Of a DNA stretch of 64,000 bases, positions 7,563 through 16,593 are shown piece after piece. Location of the stretch: assembly GCF_004358675.1 (NCBI RefSeq), contig NZ_SMZO01000002.1:112091-176090 (forward strand), written 5' to 3'. Made by a program: the position numbers and the translations under genes. The notes beneath the pieces were generated by a model. The model had not been told where the DNA came from. It made no database searches and worked only from the letters and a program-made list of their open reading frames with translations. The stretch's first letter is position 1. The number at the start of each line of letters is the position of its first letter. The DNA is from Meridianimarinicoccus aquatilis. Its GTDB lineage: Bacteria; Pseudomonadota; Alphaproteobacteria; Rhodobacterales; Rhodobacteraceae.

Positions 7563-8882
7563 ATGCTTGCTGCTTTTCTCAAACACTGGATGCCGCGTAG
7601 TCTTTACGGACGGGCTGCACTGATCCTTCTGCTTCCGGTGCTCACGTTGCAACTGGTTGTGTCCGTCGTTTTCATTCAGCGTCATTTCGAAGGGGTGACT
7701 GCGCAAATGACGCGAAATGTTCTGATTGAAACGCAGTTCTTAGTTGGACAGATAAACCAAGCTGAGACCCTTGAAGACGCATTGAAAATCGGCCGGGATC
7801 TGGGCGGTGCGCTGCAAATTGGCGTGATAACGCCTGCACCGGACAATCGCGGCGATCAAAGAGTCTTCTACGATCTTTCTGGCCGTGTTGTATCCGAAAT
7901 TTTGCGCGATCGCCTTCCCGGCATGGAGAGTATTGATTTGCGGTCCGATACGCGACAAGTGCGCGTCGTTGTCGACACCCTTTGGGGGCGGGTCGAATTG
8001 CGCCTGCAACGAAGCCGTGTATCGGCCTCGAATCCCCATCAGCTGTTGGTGTTAATGATCTTTACCGGCATCTTGATGACGATGATATCCTTTATCTTTC
8101 TTCGCAATCAGCTGCGACCTATCCGTCGTCTGGCGCGCGCCGCTGATGCTTTCGGGAAGGGCCGACATGCAAATTACCATGTGGCCGGCGCGATGGAAGT
8201 GCGCCAGGCGGGGGCGGCCTTTTTGGACATGCGAGAGCGGATAGAGCGTCAGATCGAACAACGTACGCTGATGCTGTCGGGGGTTAGCCACGATTTGCGC
8301 ACACCGCTGACCAGATTGAAGTTGGAGTTGTCGATGATGGACGACACGCCCGAAGCCGAAGCGATGCTGCGCGATGTTCGCGACATGCAGCGGCTTGTGG
8401 ATGAGTTCTTGGCATTTGCGCGGGGGGACGCTTTGGATGATCCGGTTCCCACCGATCTCACAGCGTTAGTCAAAAAGGTCATCGAAGATATGGAACGCAG
8501 CGGTCACACTGTTGAACTTGAAACCGCCGTTGAAACCGGTTTGATCGATGTGCGGCCCATGGCTGTTACGCGCGCTCTTGAGAATTTGCTCGGCAATGCG
8601 GTGCGGTATGGCACGTGCGCCTGTGTCCGGATTGAAATGCTTTCCGGCGCTGTGCGGATCAGGGTCGAAGATGATGGGCCCGGTATTCCGGCTGAAAAAC
8701 GCATAGACGCTCTGAAACCGTTTAATCGGCTCGATCCCGCACGGAACCAAAACAGTACAACAGGTGTCGGGCTTGGTTTGGCTATCGCGTCTGATATTGC
8801 GCGAAAGCATGGAGGGCGACTTCAGCTTGGCGAAAGCGCCCGCCTTGGCGGGTTATGCGCGGACCTTGTTTTGGCAGTCTAG
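7563..8882 (+). CDS. EnvZ-like sensor histidine kinase, orphan
   Basis: The 439-residue membrane kinase has a short cytoplasmic start, TM1 at about 17-39, a periplasmic sensor region to about 158 and TM2 at about 160-182. A HAMP domain beginning RNQLRPIRRLARAADAFG follows. The phosphoacceptor is His243 in GVSHDLRTPLTRL. The ATPase domain shows N box ENLLGNAVRYG, G1 EDDGPGIP and G2 GVGLGLAIA. This resembles EnvZ/RstB-type osmosensors that phosphorylate OmpR-family regulators. No response regulator lies next to it, so its partner is elsewhere. ATG 7563 and ATG 7590 are both possible; the much longer upstream frame is a shadow of the MBL gene. Confidence 0.85.
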   Translation: MLAAFLKHWMPRSLYGRAALILLLPVLTLQLVVSVVFIQRHFEGVTAQMTRNVLIETQFLVGQINQAETLEDALKIGRDLGGALQIGVITPAPDNRGDQRVFYDLSGRVVSEILRDRLPGMESIDLRSDTRQVRVVVDTLWGRVELRLQRSRVSASNPHQLLVLMIFTGILMTMISFIFLRNQLRPIRRLARAADAFGKGRHANYHVAGAMEVRQAGAAFLDMRERIERQIEQRTLMLSGVSHDLRTPLTRLKLELSMMDDTPEAEAMLRDVRDMQRLVDEFLAFARGDALDDPVPTDLTALVKKVIEDMERSGHTVELETAVETGLIDVRPMAVTRALENLLGNAVRYGTCACVRIEMLSGAVRIRVEDDGPGIPAEKRIDALKPFNRLDPARNQNSTTGVGLGLAIASDIARKHGGRLQLGESARLGGLCADLVLAV

Positions 8883-8919
8883 CGTCATATTCGATGGCGC
8901 TAAATCTGATTTTCAGCGG

Positions 8920-9498
8920 TCAGCCGGTCCAGCTTCTGGTCGGGCCGCAATCCATGTGTACGAAATTCGAGCGGTAGTATTTGCCAACGCCCCCAGCCGA
9001 GCAGGCTTGTGCGGCTGCTGCCATTTGCTTGACCGAACGGCTTTTCAATCGCAGGTCTGCCGCTTGGCCTTTCATGTGAAGTGAATTGCGCGCTGCGCCG
9101 CCAGACCGACTGCGAAGCATAGCGTTTGTGTGGGGGGTGCGGTATCCGCTCAGCAGAAGGTACGGCTCATCCACATCCATTAGGGCGTGGGAGGCTGCCA
9201 TGATATCAATCGTGCGCGTATCAATATTGGTTGTCGCGTTGTCGCGCCAATCGCGCATGAAATGATTGATCTCTTTAAGGGCGGGTTTCACATACTTGCC
9301 ATCAACCCAGTAGATCATGTCGATGGACTCTCCGGTGCGCCCGGAATACATTTTTATTCGGCGAACATCGCCGCCGCCACGCAGAAAGCCGAAGATACCA
9401 GCTTGCGCAGGTGCTGCGGTTACGGCTGTGGCCGCAAATGCAGAAAGAACACCGCGACGTGTCAGGCGCACTGCGCCTGTCGATCTTGAAGAAGTCAT
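8920..9498 (-). CDS. DUF882 / YcbK-like M15A-type murein peptidase, Tat-exported
   Basis: The 192-residue protein starts with a twin-arginine signal (LTRRGVLSAFAATAVTAAPAQA), so it is exported folded. The mature part is DUF882, related to peptidase M15A (MepK/YcbK-like). Likely zinc-ligand motifs are SLHMKGQAADLR and FVHMDCGP, with SGYRTPHTN between. Such enzymes cut peptidoglycan cross-links made by L,D-transpeptidases. That fits the L,D-transpeptidase encoded divergently 308 bases away. Confidence 0.85.
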   Translation of the reverse strand: MTSSRSTGAVRLTRRGVLSAFAATAVTAAPAQAGIFGFLRGGGDVRRIKMYSGRTGESIDMIYWVDGKYVKPALKEINHFMRDWRDNATTNIDTRTIDIMAASHALMDVDEPYLLLSGYRTPHTNAMLRSRSGGAARNSLHMKGQAADLRLKSRSVKQMAAAAQACSAGGVGKYYRSNFVHMDCGPTRSWTG

Positions 9499-9806
9499 GC
9501 CTGTACTGCCTCGTCTGTTTGCCGAATTTTACGGCTGTTTTAAGAAGCATCCCACAAAACGGCTTTTCGCACAAGGTTAACTGAACTCCAACCGGCTTGT
9601 TCCGCATCGCAGACTTGACAGGAACGTGATCGGCGTAAACCTGCCGATCTGGGCGGATGACGGCTGAAACCTGCCGAATTTTTAGGCGGCTTGCGTTGCG
9701 GGAAGGTGACAGCGGATTGTTGCAGACGGGTAAGGTGTTGTTTGGGATTGGTGGCAAATACTGAAGCCGTGATACTGAAAGACATGGATATGAGAAGGAT
9801 AGAACG
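9499..9806. other. Divergent promoter region, DUF882 / L,D-transpeptidase
   Basis: These 308 bases hold no supported gene. They must carry the promoters of two divergent cell-wall genes, but I see no clear operator repeat in them. The sequence GATCGGCGTAAACCTGCCGATC at 9630-9651 is a small imperfect dyad. Confidence 0.35.
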
Positions 9807-11408
9807 ATGATACAGGCACTTGCCCGACGGCTCTCAGTGGTGGCACTTGCCAGTTTCCTTTTCTCCGCAACACCATTGGTTGCACAATCTGGTGGCGGTG
9901 CGCTGCAGCAGGCCATCGCTGGTGAAGTCGCGCGGGACGCCGCATTGCGCGAATTTTATGCATCTCGCAATTACGCGCCGATCTGGGTCAGCGGATCCGG
10001 GGCCGACAAACGCAGAACAAAGGCCCTGTTTGATGCGCTTGGCAAAGCCGGTGATCATGCACTGCCTGCGGCGTCGTACCGTGTCGATGATCTGACCCGG
10101 GCGGTGCGCGCAGCGTCCGGCGTGAGTGAACGCGCCAAGGTTGAAGTTGCATTGTCTCGCGCCTTTTCTGACTACGCTCAAGACGTACAATCCGGTGTTC
10201 TTATACCGTCGCGCGTGACTTCCGAGATTGACCGCGCCGCGCCGCGCCGGGGGCAGGCGGCAACATTGGCCGCATTCGTCAAATCGTCGCCGTCGGGGTT
10301 TCTCCGCGCGTTGCCGCCTCAAACTGACCAGTACGAGCATTTGATTAAAGAAAAAGAGCGGCTTGAAAAGGTCATCGGAGCCGGCGGTTGGGGGGCGAAA
10401 GTCAGCGGGGGAACTTTGAAGCCGGGGATGTCGTCGGCTCAGATTCCTGTGTTGCGCGCGCGTCTTGCGCGGCTGGGTTATGGTCGGGCTTCAAACTCTG
10501 CCGCGTATGACGCCGATTTGCAGCAAGAGGTTGCCAAGTTCCAGCGGGATCACGGCCTTTCGCCTGATGCCGTGGTTGGCCCCGGAACAATGAGTGAGCT
10601 GAACAAGACCGCGGCAGAGCGTCTGTCTCAGGTCGTCGTCGCTATGGAACGTGAGCGTTGGATGAATTTCCCGCTTGGGCGACGCCATGTCTGGGTGAAT
10701 ATTCCCGACTTTCACGTAAAGCTAATTGAAAACGGCCGCGTCACTTTTGAAACACGGTCAGTGGTTGGCCAGAACCGCAGAACGCACCGCACACCTGAAT
10801 TCTCGGATGTGATGGAATTCATGGTGATCAATCCAACGTGGAATGTCCCTTACTCGATTGCCACCAAAGAATACTTGCCGATGCTCAAGAAAGACCCGAA
10901 TGCGGTGTCCCACCTGCAGTTGCTGGACAAGAACGGGAACCGGGTTTCCCGCGCATCGGTTGATTTTGCAAGCTACAGCTCATCCAACTTTCCCTACCGG
11001 CTAAAAGAGCCTCCCAATGATGGAAATGCGCTTGGGTTGGTAAAGTTCATGTTCCCCAATACTCACAACATCTATCTGCATGACACGCCCTCAAAATCCC
11101 TTTTTGCGCGTGGTCAACGCACGTTCAGTCATGGATGTGTGCGTTTGGCTGACCCTTTCGATTTCGCCTATGCGCTGCTGAAAGGTCAATCCAGCAACCC
11201 GAAAGCTACGTTTCAAAAGCGGCTTTCGACCGGGCGCGAAAGCGTTGTGATGCTGGAAGACCCGCCCCGCGTTCACTTGGTGTATCGGACAGCCATCGGA
11301 CAACCGCGCGGTGCGGCACACTATCGGCCCGACATTTATGGCCGGGACGCTGCGATCTTTTCCGCGTTGACCAAAGCCGGGGTTTCGCTTCGCGCAGTGG
11401 GCGGATAA
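9807..11408 (+). CDS. L,D-transpeptidase family protein (YcbB/LdtD-like)
   Basis: The 533-residue secreted protein has a Sec signal peptide (cleavage expected after ATPLVAQ, near residue 27). It has a scaffold region, a peptidoglycan-binding domain around residues 215-270 (LRARLARLGYG and FQRDHGLSPDAVVGPGTMSEL) and a YkuD catalytic domain with SHGCVRL, His442 and Cys444. It forms 3-3 cross-links in the periplasmic murein. Length and domain order match the large YcbB class rather than small ErfK types. lpxD follows 34 bases downstream. Confidence 0.9.
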   Translation: MIQALARRLSVVALASFLFSATPLVAQSGGGALQQAIAGEVARDAALREFYASRNYAPIWVSGSGADKRRTKALFDALGKAGDHALPAASYRVDDLTRAVRAASGVSERAKVEVALSRAFSDYAQDVQSGVLIPSRVTSEIDRAAPRRGQAATLAAFVKSSPSGFLRALPPQTDQYEHLIKEKERLEKVIGAGGWGAKVSGGTLKPGMSSAQIPVLRARLARLGYGRASNSAAYDADLQQEVAKFQRDHGLSPDAVVGPGTMSELNKTAAERLSQVVVAMERERWMNFPLGRRHVWVNIPDFHVKLIENGRVTFETRSVVGQNRRTHRTPEFSDVMEFMVINPTWNVPYSIATKEYLPMLKKDPNAVSHLQLLDKNGNRVSRASVDFASYSSSNFPYRLKEPPNDGNALGLVKFMFPNTHNIYLHDTPSKSLFARGQRTFSHGCVRLADPFDFAYALLKGQSSNPKATFQKRLSTGRESVVMLEDPPRVHLVYRTAIGQPRGAAHYRPDIYGRDAAIFSALTKAGVSLRAVGG

Positions 11409-11442
11409 CCTGCGTCACAGTCCCTGAATTGGCGGAGCCGTG

Positions 11443-12534
11443 ATGCACATACCCCTTTCACAAGTCGCAACTGCGCTTGATGCGCGGATCGACGGTAATG
11501 CGGAACTTGAAATTACTGGCGCGGCCGAGCCAGCGCAGTGTGCTGCGGATCAACTCGCGTTGGCAATGTCGCCCAAATACGCCGAAGGCCTGGCCAAAGG
11601 CCAAGCCCGCGCCGCTATTTTGTATGATGGCGCTTCGCGTGAGGAGTTTGGACTGGAAGCCGCGTTGTTTGTGGCGAGGCCAAGACTGGCAATGGCGCAT
11701 CTGTCGAAGTTGTTTGATCCTGGGCCGCAGATTGCGCCGGGGATCCACCCCAGCGCGGTTGTCGATCCTACTGCCAAGATAGGCGAAGATGCGCGCATCG
11801 GGCCTTTGGTTGTGATTTCGGCAAATGTCACAATCGGGGCACGGGCGCGCATTGCGGCGCATGCCAGCATCGATCACGGCGCAACGATTGGCGACGACAT
11901 CTTGATGCATTCCGGCGCACGGGTGGGCGCGGGTGTGACGATCGGGGATCGCGTGATCTTGCACTACAACTCTGTTGTGGGCGGCGATGGCTTTGCGTTC
12001 GTAACGCCCAAGCCATCTTCGGTGGAAGTGGTGCGTGCGACTATGGGCGCAGAAACTGAACTGGAACACCAGAGCTGGACGCGGATTCACACGCTTGGCA
12101 CGGTTGTTATTGGCAATGATGTCGAACTTGGCAGCTGTTCCTGCATCGATCGGGGCACAATCCGGGCCACTGTTGTGGGAAATGGCACAAAGATCGACAG
12201 CCAAGTTCAGATCGGACACAACACCACCATCGGCGAAGACTGCCTGTTGTGCGGTCAGGCTGGCGTTGCCGGCTCGGTTCAGATTGGTGACCGCGTCGTT
12301 CTTGCCGGTAAGGTGGGTGTTAACGACAACATATTTATCGGCGACGATGTTGTTGCGGGCGGCGGCAGCAATATTGTCAGCAATGTACCGGCAGGTCGCG
12401 TAATATTTGGCTATCCGGCGATAAAGATGACCACGCACATGGAAACTTACAAGGCGATGCGCCGTTTGCCCCGTTTGTTGAAGGACGTTGCGGCATTGAA
12501 GAAAGCGGTTCCAAACACGGATAAGAATGACTAG
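11443..12534 (+). CDS. lpxD: UDP-3-O-acylglucosamine N-acyltransferase
   Basis: LpxD transfers a 3-hydroxyacyl chain from ACP to UDP-3-O-acylglucosamine in lipid A synthesis. The N-terminal uridine-binding domain is followed by a left-handed beta-helix of hexapeptide repeats from about residue 100 (for example VVDPTAKIGEDARIGPLVVI) and a helical tail with METYKAMRRLPRL. The 363 residues are normal for the family. GTG 11440 directly before the ATG is an alternative start. It is usually next to bamA, fabZ and lpxA; here it is followed by an ACP and a ketosynthase, so it may be a paralogue serving a special acyl chain. Confidence 0.9.
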   Translation: MHIPLSQVATALDARIDGNAELEITGAAEPAQCAADQLALAMSPKYAEGLAKGQARAAILYDGASREEFGLEAALFVARPRLAMAHLSKLFDPGPQIAPGIHPSAVVDPTAKIGEDARIGPLVVISANVTIGARARIAAHASIDHGATIGDDILMHSGARVGAGVTIGDRVILHYNSVVGGDGFAFVTPKPSSVEVVRATMGAETELEHQSWTRIHTLGTVVIGNDVELGSCSCIDRGTIRATVVGNGTKIDSQVQIGHNTTIGEDCLLCGQAGVAGSVQIGDRVVLAGKVGVNDNIFIGDDVVAGGGSNIVSNVPAGRVIFGYPAIKMTTHMETYKAMRRLPRLLKDVAALKKAVPNTDKND

Positions 12535-12565
12535 ATCGCCAAAGAGACTGGCGGGAGAATGACGG

Positions 12566-12826
12566 ATGAGTGTGAAGGACAGGGTGACCCGCATTATCGC
12601 GGACCAGGCGATGATGGAAACGGCCGAAGTCACACCAGATAAAACGCTGGAAGACCTTGGTATTGACAGCCTCGGGTTAGTAGAGAGCATCTTCGCCATC
12701 GAAGAGGAGTTCGACATTCAGGTCCCATTCAATGCCAATAACCCTGAAGAAAGCGACTTCGACATCTCCAGCGTTGCGGCAATCGTTGCAGCGGTTGAAT
12801 CGCTGGTCGATCAGCAGTCGGCATGA
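12566..12826 (+). CDS. Acyl carrier protein (specialised)
   Basis: This 86-residue acidic protein has the phosphopantetheine attachment motif LGIDSLGLVES with the modified serine at residue 35. It differs from the housekeeping AcpP in its longer loop (NANNPEESDFDISSV) and lies between lpxD and a ketosynthase gene rather than beside fabG/fabF. It probably carries an acyl chain made by the next gene product, perhaps for lipid A, by analogy with rhizobial AcpXL. The stop codon overlaps the start of the ketosynthase (ATGA). Confidence 0.88.
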   Translation: MSVKDRVTRIIADQAMMETAEVTPDKTLEDLGIDSLGLVESIFAIEEEFDIQVPFNANNPEESDFDISSVAAIVAAVESLVDQQSA

Positions 12827-14031
12827 ACCGCGTCGTCATAACCGGGCAGGGCACAATCAATGCGATTGGCGGCTCTGTTAGTGAAACTCAGGAAGCCATG
12901 CGCGAAGGGCGCTGCGGGATCGGGCCACTTGATATCCGTGATGTTGACCGGTTGGCGATCAAGATCGGTGGTCAAGTGCTTGGCTATGATCCTGAGGCGC
13001 ATTTCAATCGTCAGCAAATTGCCCTCTACGATCGCTTTACCCAGTTCACGCTTATCGCTGCCAAAGAAGCGATCACGCAATCCGGTCTGAGTTTTACAGG
13101 GGAATTGGCGGCGCAAAGTGGTGTGGTCCTTGGCACCGCAGGTGGCGGAATGCAGACCTCGGATGAAAACTATCGGTCTGTTTATGAGGACGGAAAGAAC
13201 CGGGTGCATCCGTTTGTCGTACCCAAGCTCATGAATAATGCTGCCTGCAGTCACGTCTGTATGAATTACAACCTAAAGGGCCCGAGTTTCACAGTCGCCA
13301 CGGCGTGCGCGTCATCGAACCATGCGATGGGCCAAGCGTTCCACATGATCCGGGGCGGTGCGGCCAAAGTGATTATCACTGGCGGGTCTGAATCCATGCT
13401 GTGCTTTGGTGGGGTCAAGGCATGGGAGGGGCTTCGCGTGATGTCACGCGATGCGTGCCGCCCATTTTCCGCCAACCGCAACGGGATGGTGCAGGGCGAA
13501 GGCGCTGCGATTTTCGTGTTCGAAGACTACGACCATGCAAGAGCGCGAGGCGCCGATATTTTGGCAGAGGTCATCGGCTTCGCAATGACGTCGGATGCAG
13601 CAGATATCGTCATGCCTTCAAAACAGGGCGCGTCGCGGGCCATTGCCGGTGCAGTACGTGACGCCGGGGTCGCGTTGGAAGACGTGGGTTACATCAACGC
13701 GCACGGCACGGGCACGGCGGCGAATGATAAGACGGAGTGCGCGGCAGTAGCGGACGTTTTTGGCGCTCATGCAGATAAACTGATGATGTCGTCGACAAAA
13801 TCGATGCATGGCCACGTGATTGGCGGCACGGGCGCGATTGAGCTTTTAGCCTGCACCATGGCCCTGCGGGACGGGGTCATTGCGCCCACTATCGGCTATG
13901 AAGAACCGGATCCTGAATGCGCGCTTGATGTCGTCCCGAATGTCGCCCGCGATGCAAAGGTTGATGTGGTGTTGTCCAATGCTTTTGCATTTGGCGGGCT
14001 GAATGCTGTTTTGGCTTTGCGCCGACACTGA
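12823..14031 (+). CDS. Beta-ketoacyl-ACP synthase, FabF/NodE-like
   Basis: The 402-residue protein is a condensing enzyme of the KAS I/II family. The nucleophile is Cys162 in VATACASSNHAMG, and the two histidine motifs are INAHGTGTAANDK and SMHGHVIGGTGAIE. It elongates acyl-ACP by decarboxylative condensation with malonyl-ACP in the cytosol. Coupling by a 4-base overlap to the dedicated ACP suggests a specialised chain-extension module instead of general fatty-acid synthesis. Confidence 0.88.
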   Translation: MNRVVITGQGTINAIGGSVSETQEAMREGRCGIGPLDIRDVDRLAIKIGGQVLGYDPEAHFNRQQIALYDRFTQFTLIAAKEAITQSGLSFTGELAAQSGVVLGTAGGGMQTSDENYRSVYEDGKNRVHPFVVPKLMNNAACSHVCMNYNLKGPSFTVATACASSNHAMGQAFHMIRGGAAKVIITGGSESMLCFGGVKAWEGLRVMSRDACRPFSANRNGMVQGEGAAIFVFEDYDHARARGADILAEVIGFAMTSDAADIVMPSKQGASRAIAGAVRDAGVALEDVGYINAHGTGTAANDKTECAAVADVFGAHADKLMMSSTKSMHGHVIGGTGAIELLACTMALRDGVIAPTIGYEEPDPECALDVVPNVARDAKVDVVLSNAFAFGGLNAVLALRRH

Positions 14032-14054
14032 CGCCTGCGCAACGCCAATTGTTC

Positions 14055-14645
14055 TTATTCCAAGCCGACGACGTCCAGCATGGAAAAGGCAGCGGTAAAC
14101 CCGTTCAGGGAAACAGCGAGTTCAACGACTCGGTCTGGCGCGGCCGCAGGAACAATCGTCAGCAATGCTTGTGAACCAGACTTCATTTGGTTCAATTCCT
14201 CGGGGGTCAGTCCGAGCTGCACAACACAACCCTGACGTGTGCAAAGCTGGAATGGATAAACTTTTTCTGTACCCTGATCGATCGAAAGGCGCATGTTTTG
14301 CGTCAGGAGTGTTTCCAGCGGTGTAACGATAGTTGCACCGGCGGGAACCCCTTCGCGCCCTACGGGGAACAGGTTGATTTCAGCCGTAGGGTTCCCGTCG
14401 ACCGTGCTCAGCAATTGGTTCATTTCGCAGGGGTCGACTTGTCCGGACTCAACCCGAATACATCGAACGGTCCAATCGCCGAAGGTGCCCAATGTGTATG
14501 GCGCGCCCGGCTGTGCGTCTTCTCGGCTTGTGGCGACTTGCGGCGGAGTGTTCTGCTGCGCCGCAACTTGGTTGGCAGAGGCTACGAGCCCAAGGCCAAG
14601 CAAAATAGCAAAACTCAACGAAGACGTGTTTTTTCTCACGGACAT
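14055..14645 (-). CDS. Invasion-associated locus B (IalB) family protein
   Basis: The 196-residue exported protein has a signal peptide ending around VASANQVAAQ, then the IalB core with FGDWTVRCIRV, paired cysteines (CIRV, CEMN, CTRQGC) and a beta-rich C-terminus. IalB proteins are widespread periplasmic or outer-membrane-associated proteins in Alphaproteobacteria. Despite the name, they are not evidence of invasion. The ATG at 14645 begins right before the signal peptide; the open frame to 14702 adds an unlikely leader. It is convergent with the ketosynthase gene. Confidence 0.85.
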   Translation of the reverse strand: MSVRKNTSSLSFAILLGLGLVASANQVAAQQNTPPQVATSREDAQPGAPYTLGTFGDWTVRCIRVESGQVDPCEMNQLLSTVDGNPTAEINLFPVGREGVPAGATIVTPLETLLTQNMRLSIDQGTEKVYPFQLCTRQGCVVQLGLTPEELNQMKSGSQALLTIVPAAAPDRVVELAVSLNGFTAAFSMLDVVGLE

Positions 14646-14715
14646 GCAGCTTTCCCGCCTAAAATCGTGGCAGTGAAAGGCGTGCCTCGTTGGCAACGCC
14701 AATCCCTGTAAAATT

Positions 14716-14743
14716 AAAAAAGGGTCCTTAAGGACCCTTTTTT
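14716..14743. terminator. Bidirectional rho-independent terminator
   Basis: A perfect 28-base palindrome has an A6 tract, a GGGTCC/GGACCC stem, a TTAA centre and a T6 tract. Because it is flanked by A and T runs, it can work on both strands. It lies 70 bases upstream of the IalB start, an unexpected place that suggests an extra small transcript ends here. Confidence 0.8.
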
Positions 14744-14850
14744 GTTATGTTTTTTTCTCCCCGTCGGACCGGCCGACTTATTGTGAGGTCACGCTAAGGC
14801 GACTCGCTGCACCCGTCAACAGGCTTTTATTGGTCGAATGCGACGATCCC

Positions 14851-14880
14851 AAAAAAAGACCGCACCCAAGGGGCGCGGCC
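14851..14880 (-). terminator. Rho-independent terminator downstream of the CNNM/CBS gene
   Basis: On the reverse strand the arm GGCCGCGCCC pairs with GGGTGCGGTC (two G-U pairs) over a 3-base loop and is followed by seven T. It lies about 105 bases after the stop of the 14986-16302 gene in the transcribed direction. A separate 16-base palindrome, GGTCCGCGCGCGGACC, sits at 14966-14981 next to that stop. Confidence 0.75.
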
Positions 14881-14985
14881 AGTCCAACAGGGAGGGAACA
14901 CCACGAGCCACAAGGAGTCTCGTGATTACCTGACACTAACGAGATGGCGTAAACAATTCGCTACCGGTCCGCGCGCGGACCAGTC

Positions 14986-16302
14986 TTAGTTGCGCGGTGT
15001 TGCACCGACAGGAGAGATCTTCAGGCGCGTGATCCGGTTGTTTTCGCGTGCGGTCACTTCGAAACGGAAGCCTCGGAAGATAAAGACCTGTCCCACGCGC
15101 GGGATCATCTGTGCTTCGTGGATGACGAACCCTGCAATGGTGTTCGCGGCTTCATCCGGCAGTGACCAATCGCGTGCACGGTTCAGGTCGCGAATGGTCA
15201 TTGCGCCATCCACGAGGAATTTTCCATCGCTGGATTTCACGATCATCTGGTCGGCACTGGAGTCGAATTCATCCGTGATTTCACCGACGATCTCTTCCAG
15301 AATATCCTCAAGCGTGATCAACCCCTGCAAGTCACCATATTCATCGACGACCAAAGCAAAATGCGTATGCCGTTTCAAAAACTGGCGCATTTGATCATCA
15401 AGGGTCGATGTCTCGGGAACAAAATAGGGCTTGCGCGCAACCGACATGATATCGAAGTCCAGCAATCCGGCGTCGCCGCCAGTGTCGATCCGGTCATGTA
15501 CGGCGCGCAAAAGGTCTTTTGCATGGATCACACCGATGATGTTTTCCGGATCGTCTTTATAGACCGGAAGGCGCGTGTGCGGAGATTGCAGTGCTTGCGC
15601 CACAACATCTGGGGCAGGGGTATCAGCATCAATCATTTCGATGCTGGATCTGTGGCGCATGATCTCTTCGACGGTCCGATCACCCAGATCGAGCGCGCCC
15701 AGCAGTCTGTCACGGTCTTCTTTCTCAAACACGCCTTCGGAATGGCCAAGTGTCAGGGTGCCGACAATTTCTTCTCGGATCGACAGAACGTTGCGGGTTG
15801 GGTCCACCTTCACCCCGAAAAGGCCCAGAACACCGCGCACGATCAATCTGACGACAGCCACAGGCGGGGCCATTGTTCGCACGATGATCCGTATAACCGG
15901 GGCCGCCAATGCCGCAGCCTTTTCGGAATTCGAGATAGCGTAGGTCTTGGGAAGAACTTCGGCAAAAACCAGAACGAGAACGGTCATCACCAGCGTCGCG
16001 GCCGCGACACCGCTCTCTCCCAGTGTGCGGGTGAACAGGGCTGTTGCCAGAGACGTGGCAAGAATGTTGGCGATGTTGTTGCCAAGCAGAATTGACCCGA
16101 TCAAGCGTTCACTGTCTTCGGTCAACTTTAGTGCGATTCCAGCCCCGCGTGATCCATCATCAGACATGCTGCGCAGTTTGCCGCGCGATGCAGCGGTCAG
16201 CGCCGTTTCGGACCCAGAAAACATGGCCGAACAAATCAAGAGCAAGAAAATCGCCGATGCTGTCATCCAAAAGGCGGTGTCGAACACTTCTCCCGTTTCC
16301 AT
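14986..16302 (-). CDS. CNNM-domain (DUF21)/CBS/CorC-HlyC membrane protein
   Basis: The 438-residue protein has an N-terminal DUF21/CNNM membrane domain with about four segments (FLLLICSAMFSGSETALTAA, LLGNNIANILATSLATALF and others), a CBS pair in the middle (HTRLPVYKDDPENIIGVIHA; ALVVDEYGDLQGLITLEDIL) and a C-terminal CorC_HlyC domain. Proteins of this class (YfjD/YtfL/CorC relatives) are implicated in divalent-cation, especially magnesium, export. The start METGEVFDT at 16302 is preferred; the open frame reaches 16416 with a non-membrane leader. Confidence 0.88.
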   Translation of the reverse strand: METGEVFDTAFWMTASAIFLLLICSAMFSGSETALTAASRGKLRSMSDDGSRGAGIALKLTEDSERLIGSILLGNNIANILATSLATALFTRTLGESGVAAATLVMTVLVLVFAEVLPKTYAISNSEKAAALAAPVIRIIVRTMAPPVAVVRLIVRGVLGLFGVKVDPTRNVLSIREEIVGTLTLGHSEGVFEKEDRDRLLGALDLGDRTVEEIMRHRSSIEMIDADTPAPDVVAQALQSPHTRLPVYKDDPENIIGVIHAKDLLRAVHDRIDTGGDAGLLDFDIMSVARKPYFVPETSTLDDQMRQFLKRHTHFALVVDEYGDLQGLITLEDILEEIVGEITDEFDSSADQMIVKSSDGKFLVDGAMTIRDLNRARDWSLPDEAANTIAGFVIHEAQMIPRVGQVFIFRGFRFEVTARENNRITRLKISPVGATPRN

Positions 16303-16593
16303 AGTCACACTTTCCCCATGCTTTCGCGTTGTTGTCGTTATGGGCGCGCGCCTCGTGTCCTGCAAGGCGTCGGATTGTGTGCCTGATACAAAGGCATTTG
16401 TCTGGAAATTCAACATTAGTGAAGCTGTTCGCGTGTTGCGGGGCCTTTGCGCAAGAAAACTACGGTTTCCCTATGGTTATAAGCCACTTTGTTTCATTTC
16501 GCGTTTGCGCTTGCCGGGCAAATCGCTAGTGTCGCGACACCGTAACTGTCTGGTAGAAAATCACCGGGCAGTCCAAAAACTGGGAGGTTATAT

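Noticed and set aside
11458..12717. A 419-codon reverse-strand open frame across lpxD
   Set aside because: It is a shadow of lpxD and the ACP gene, lacks any domain, and the forward frame has clear hexapeptide repeats.
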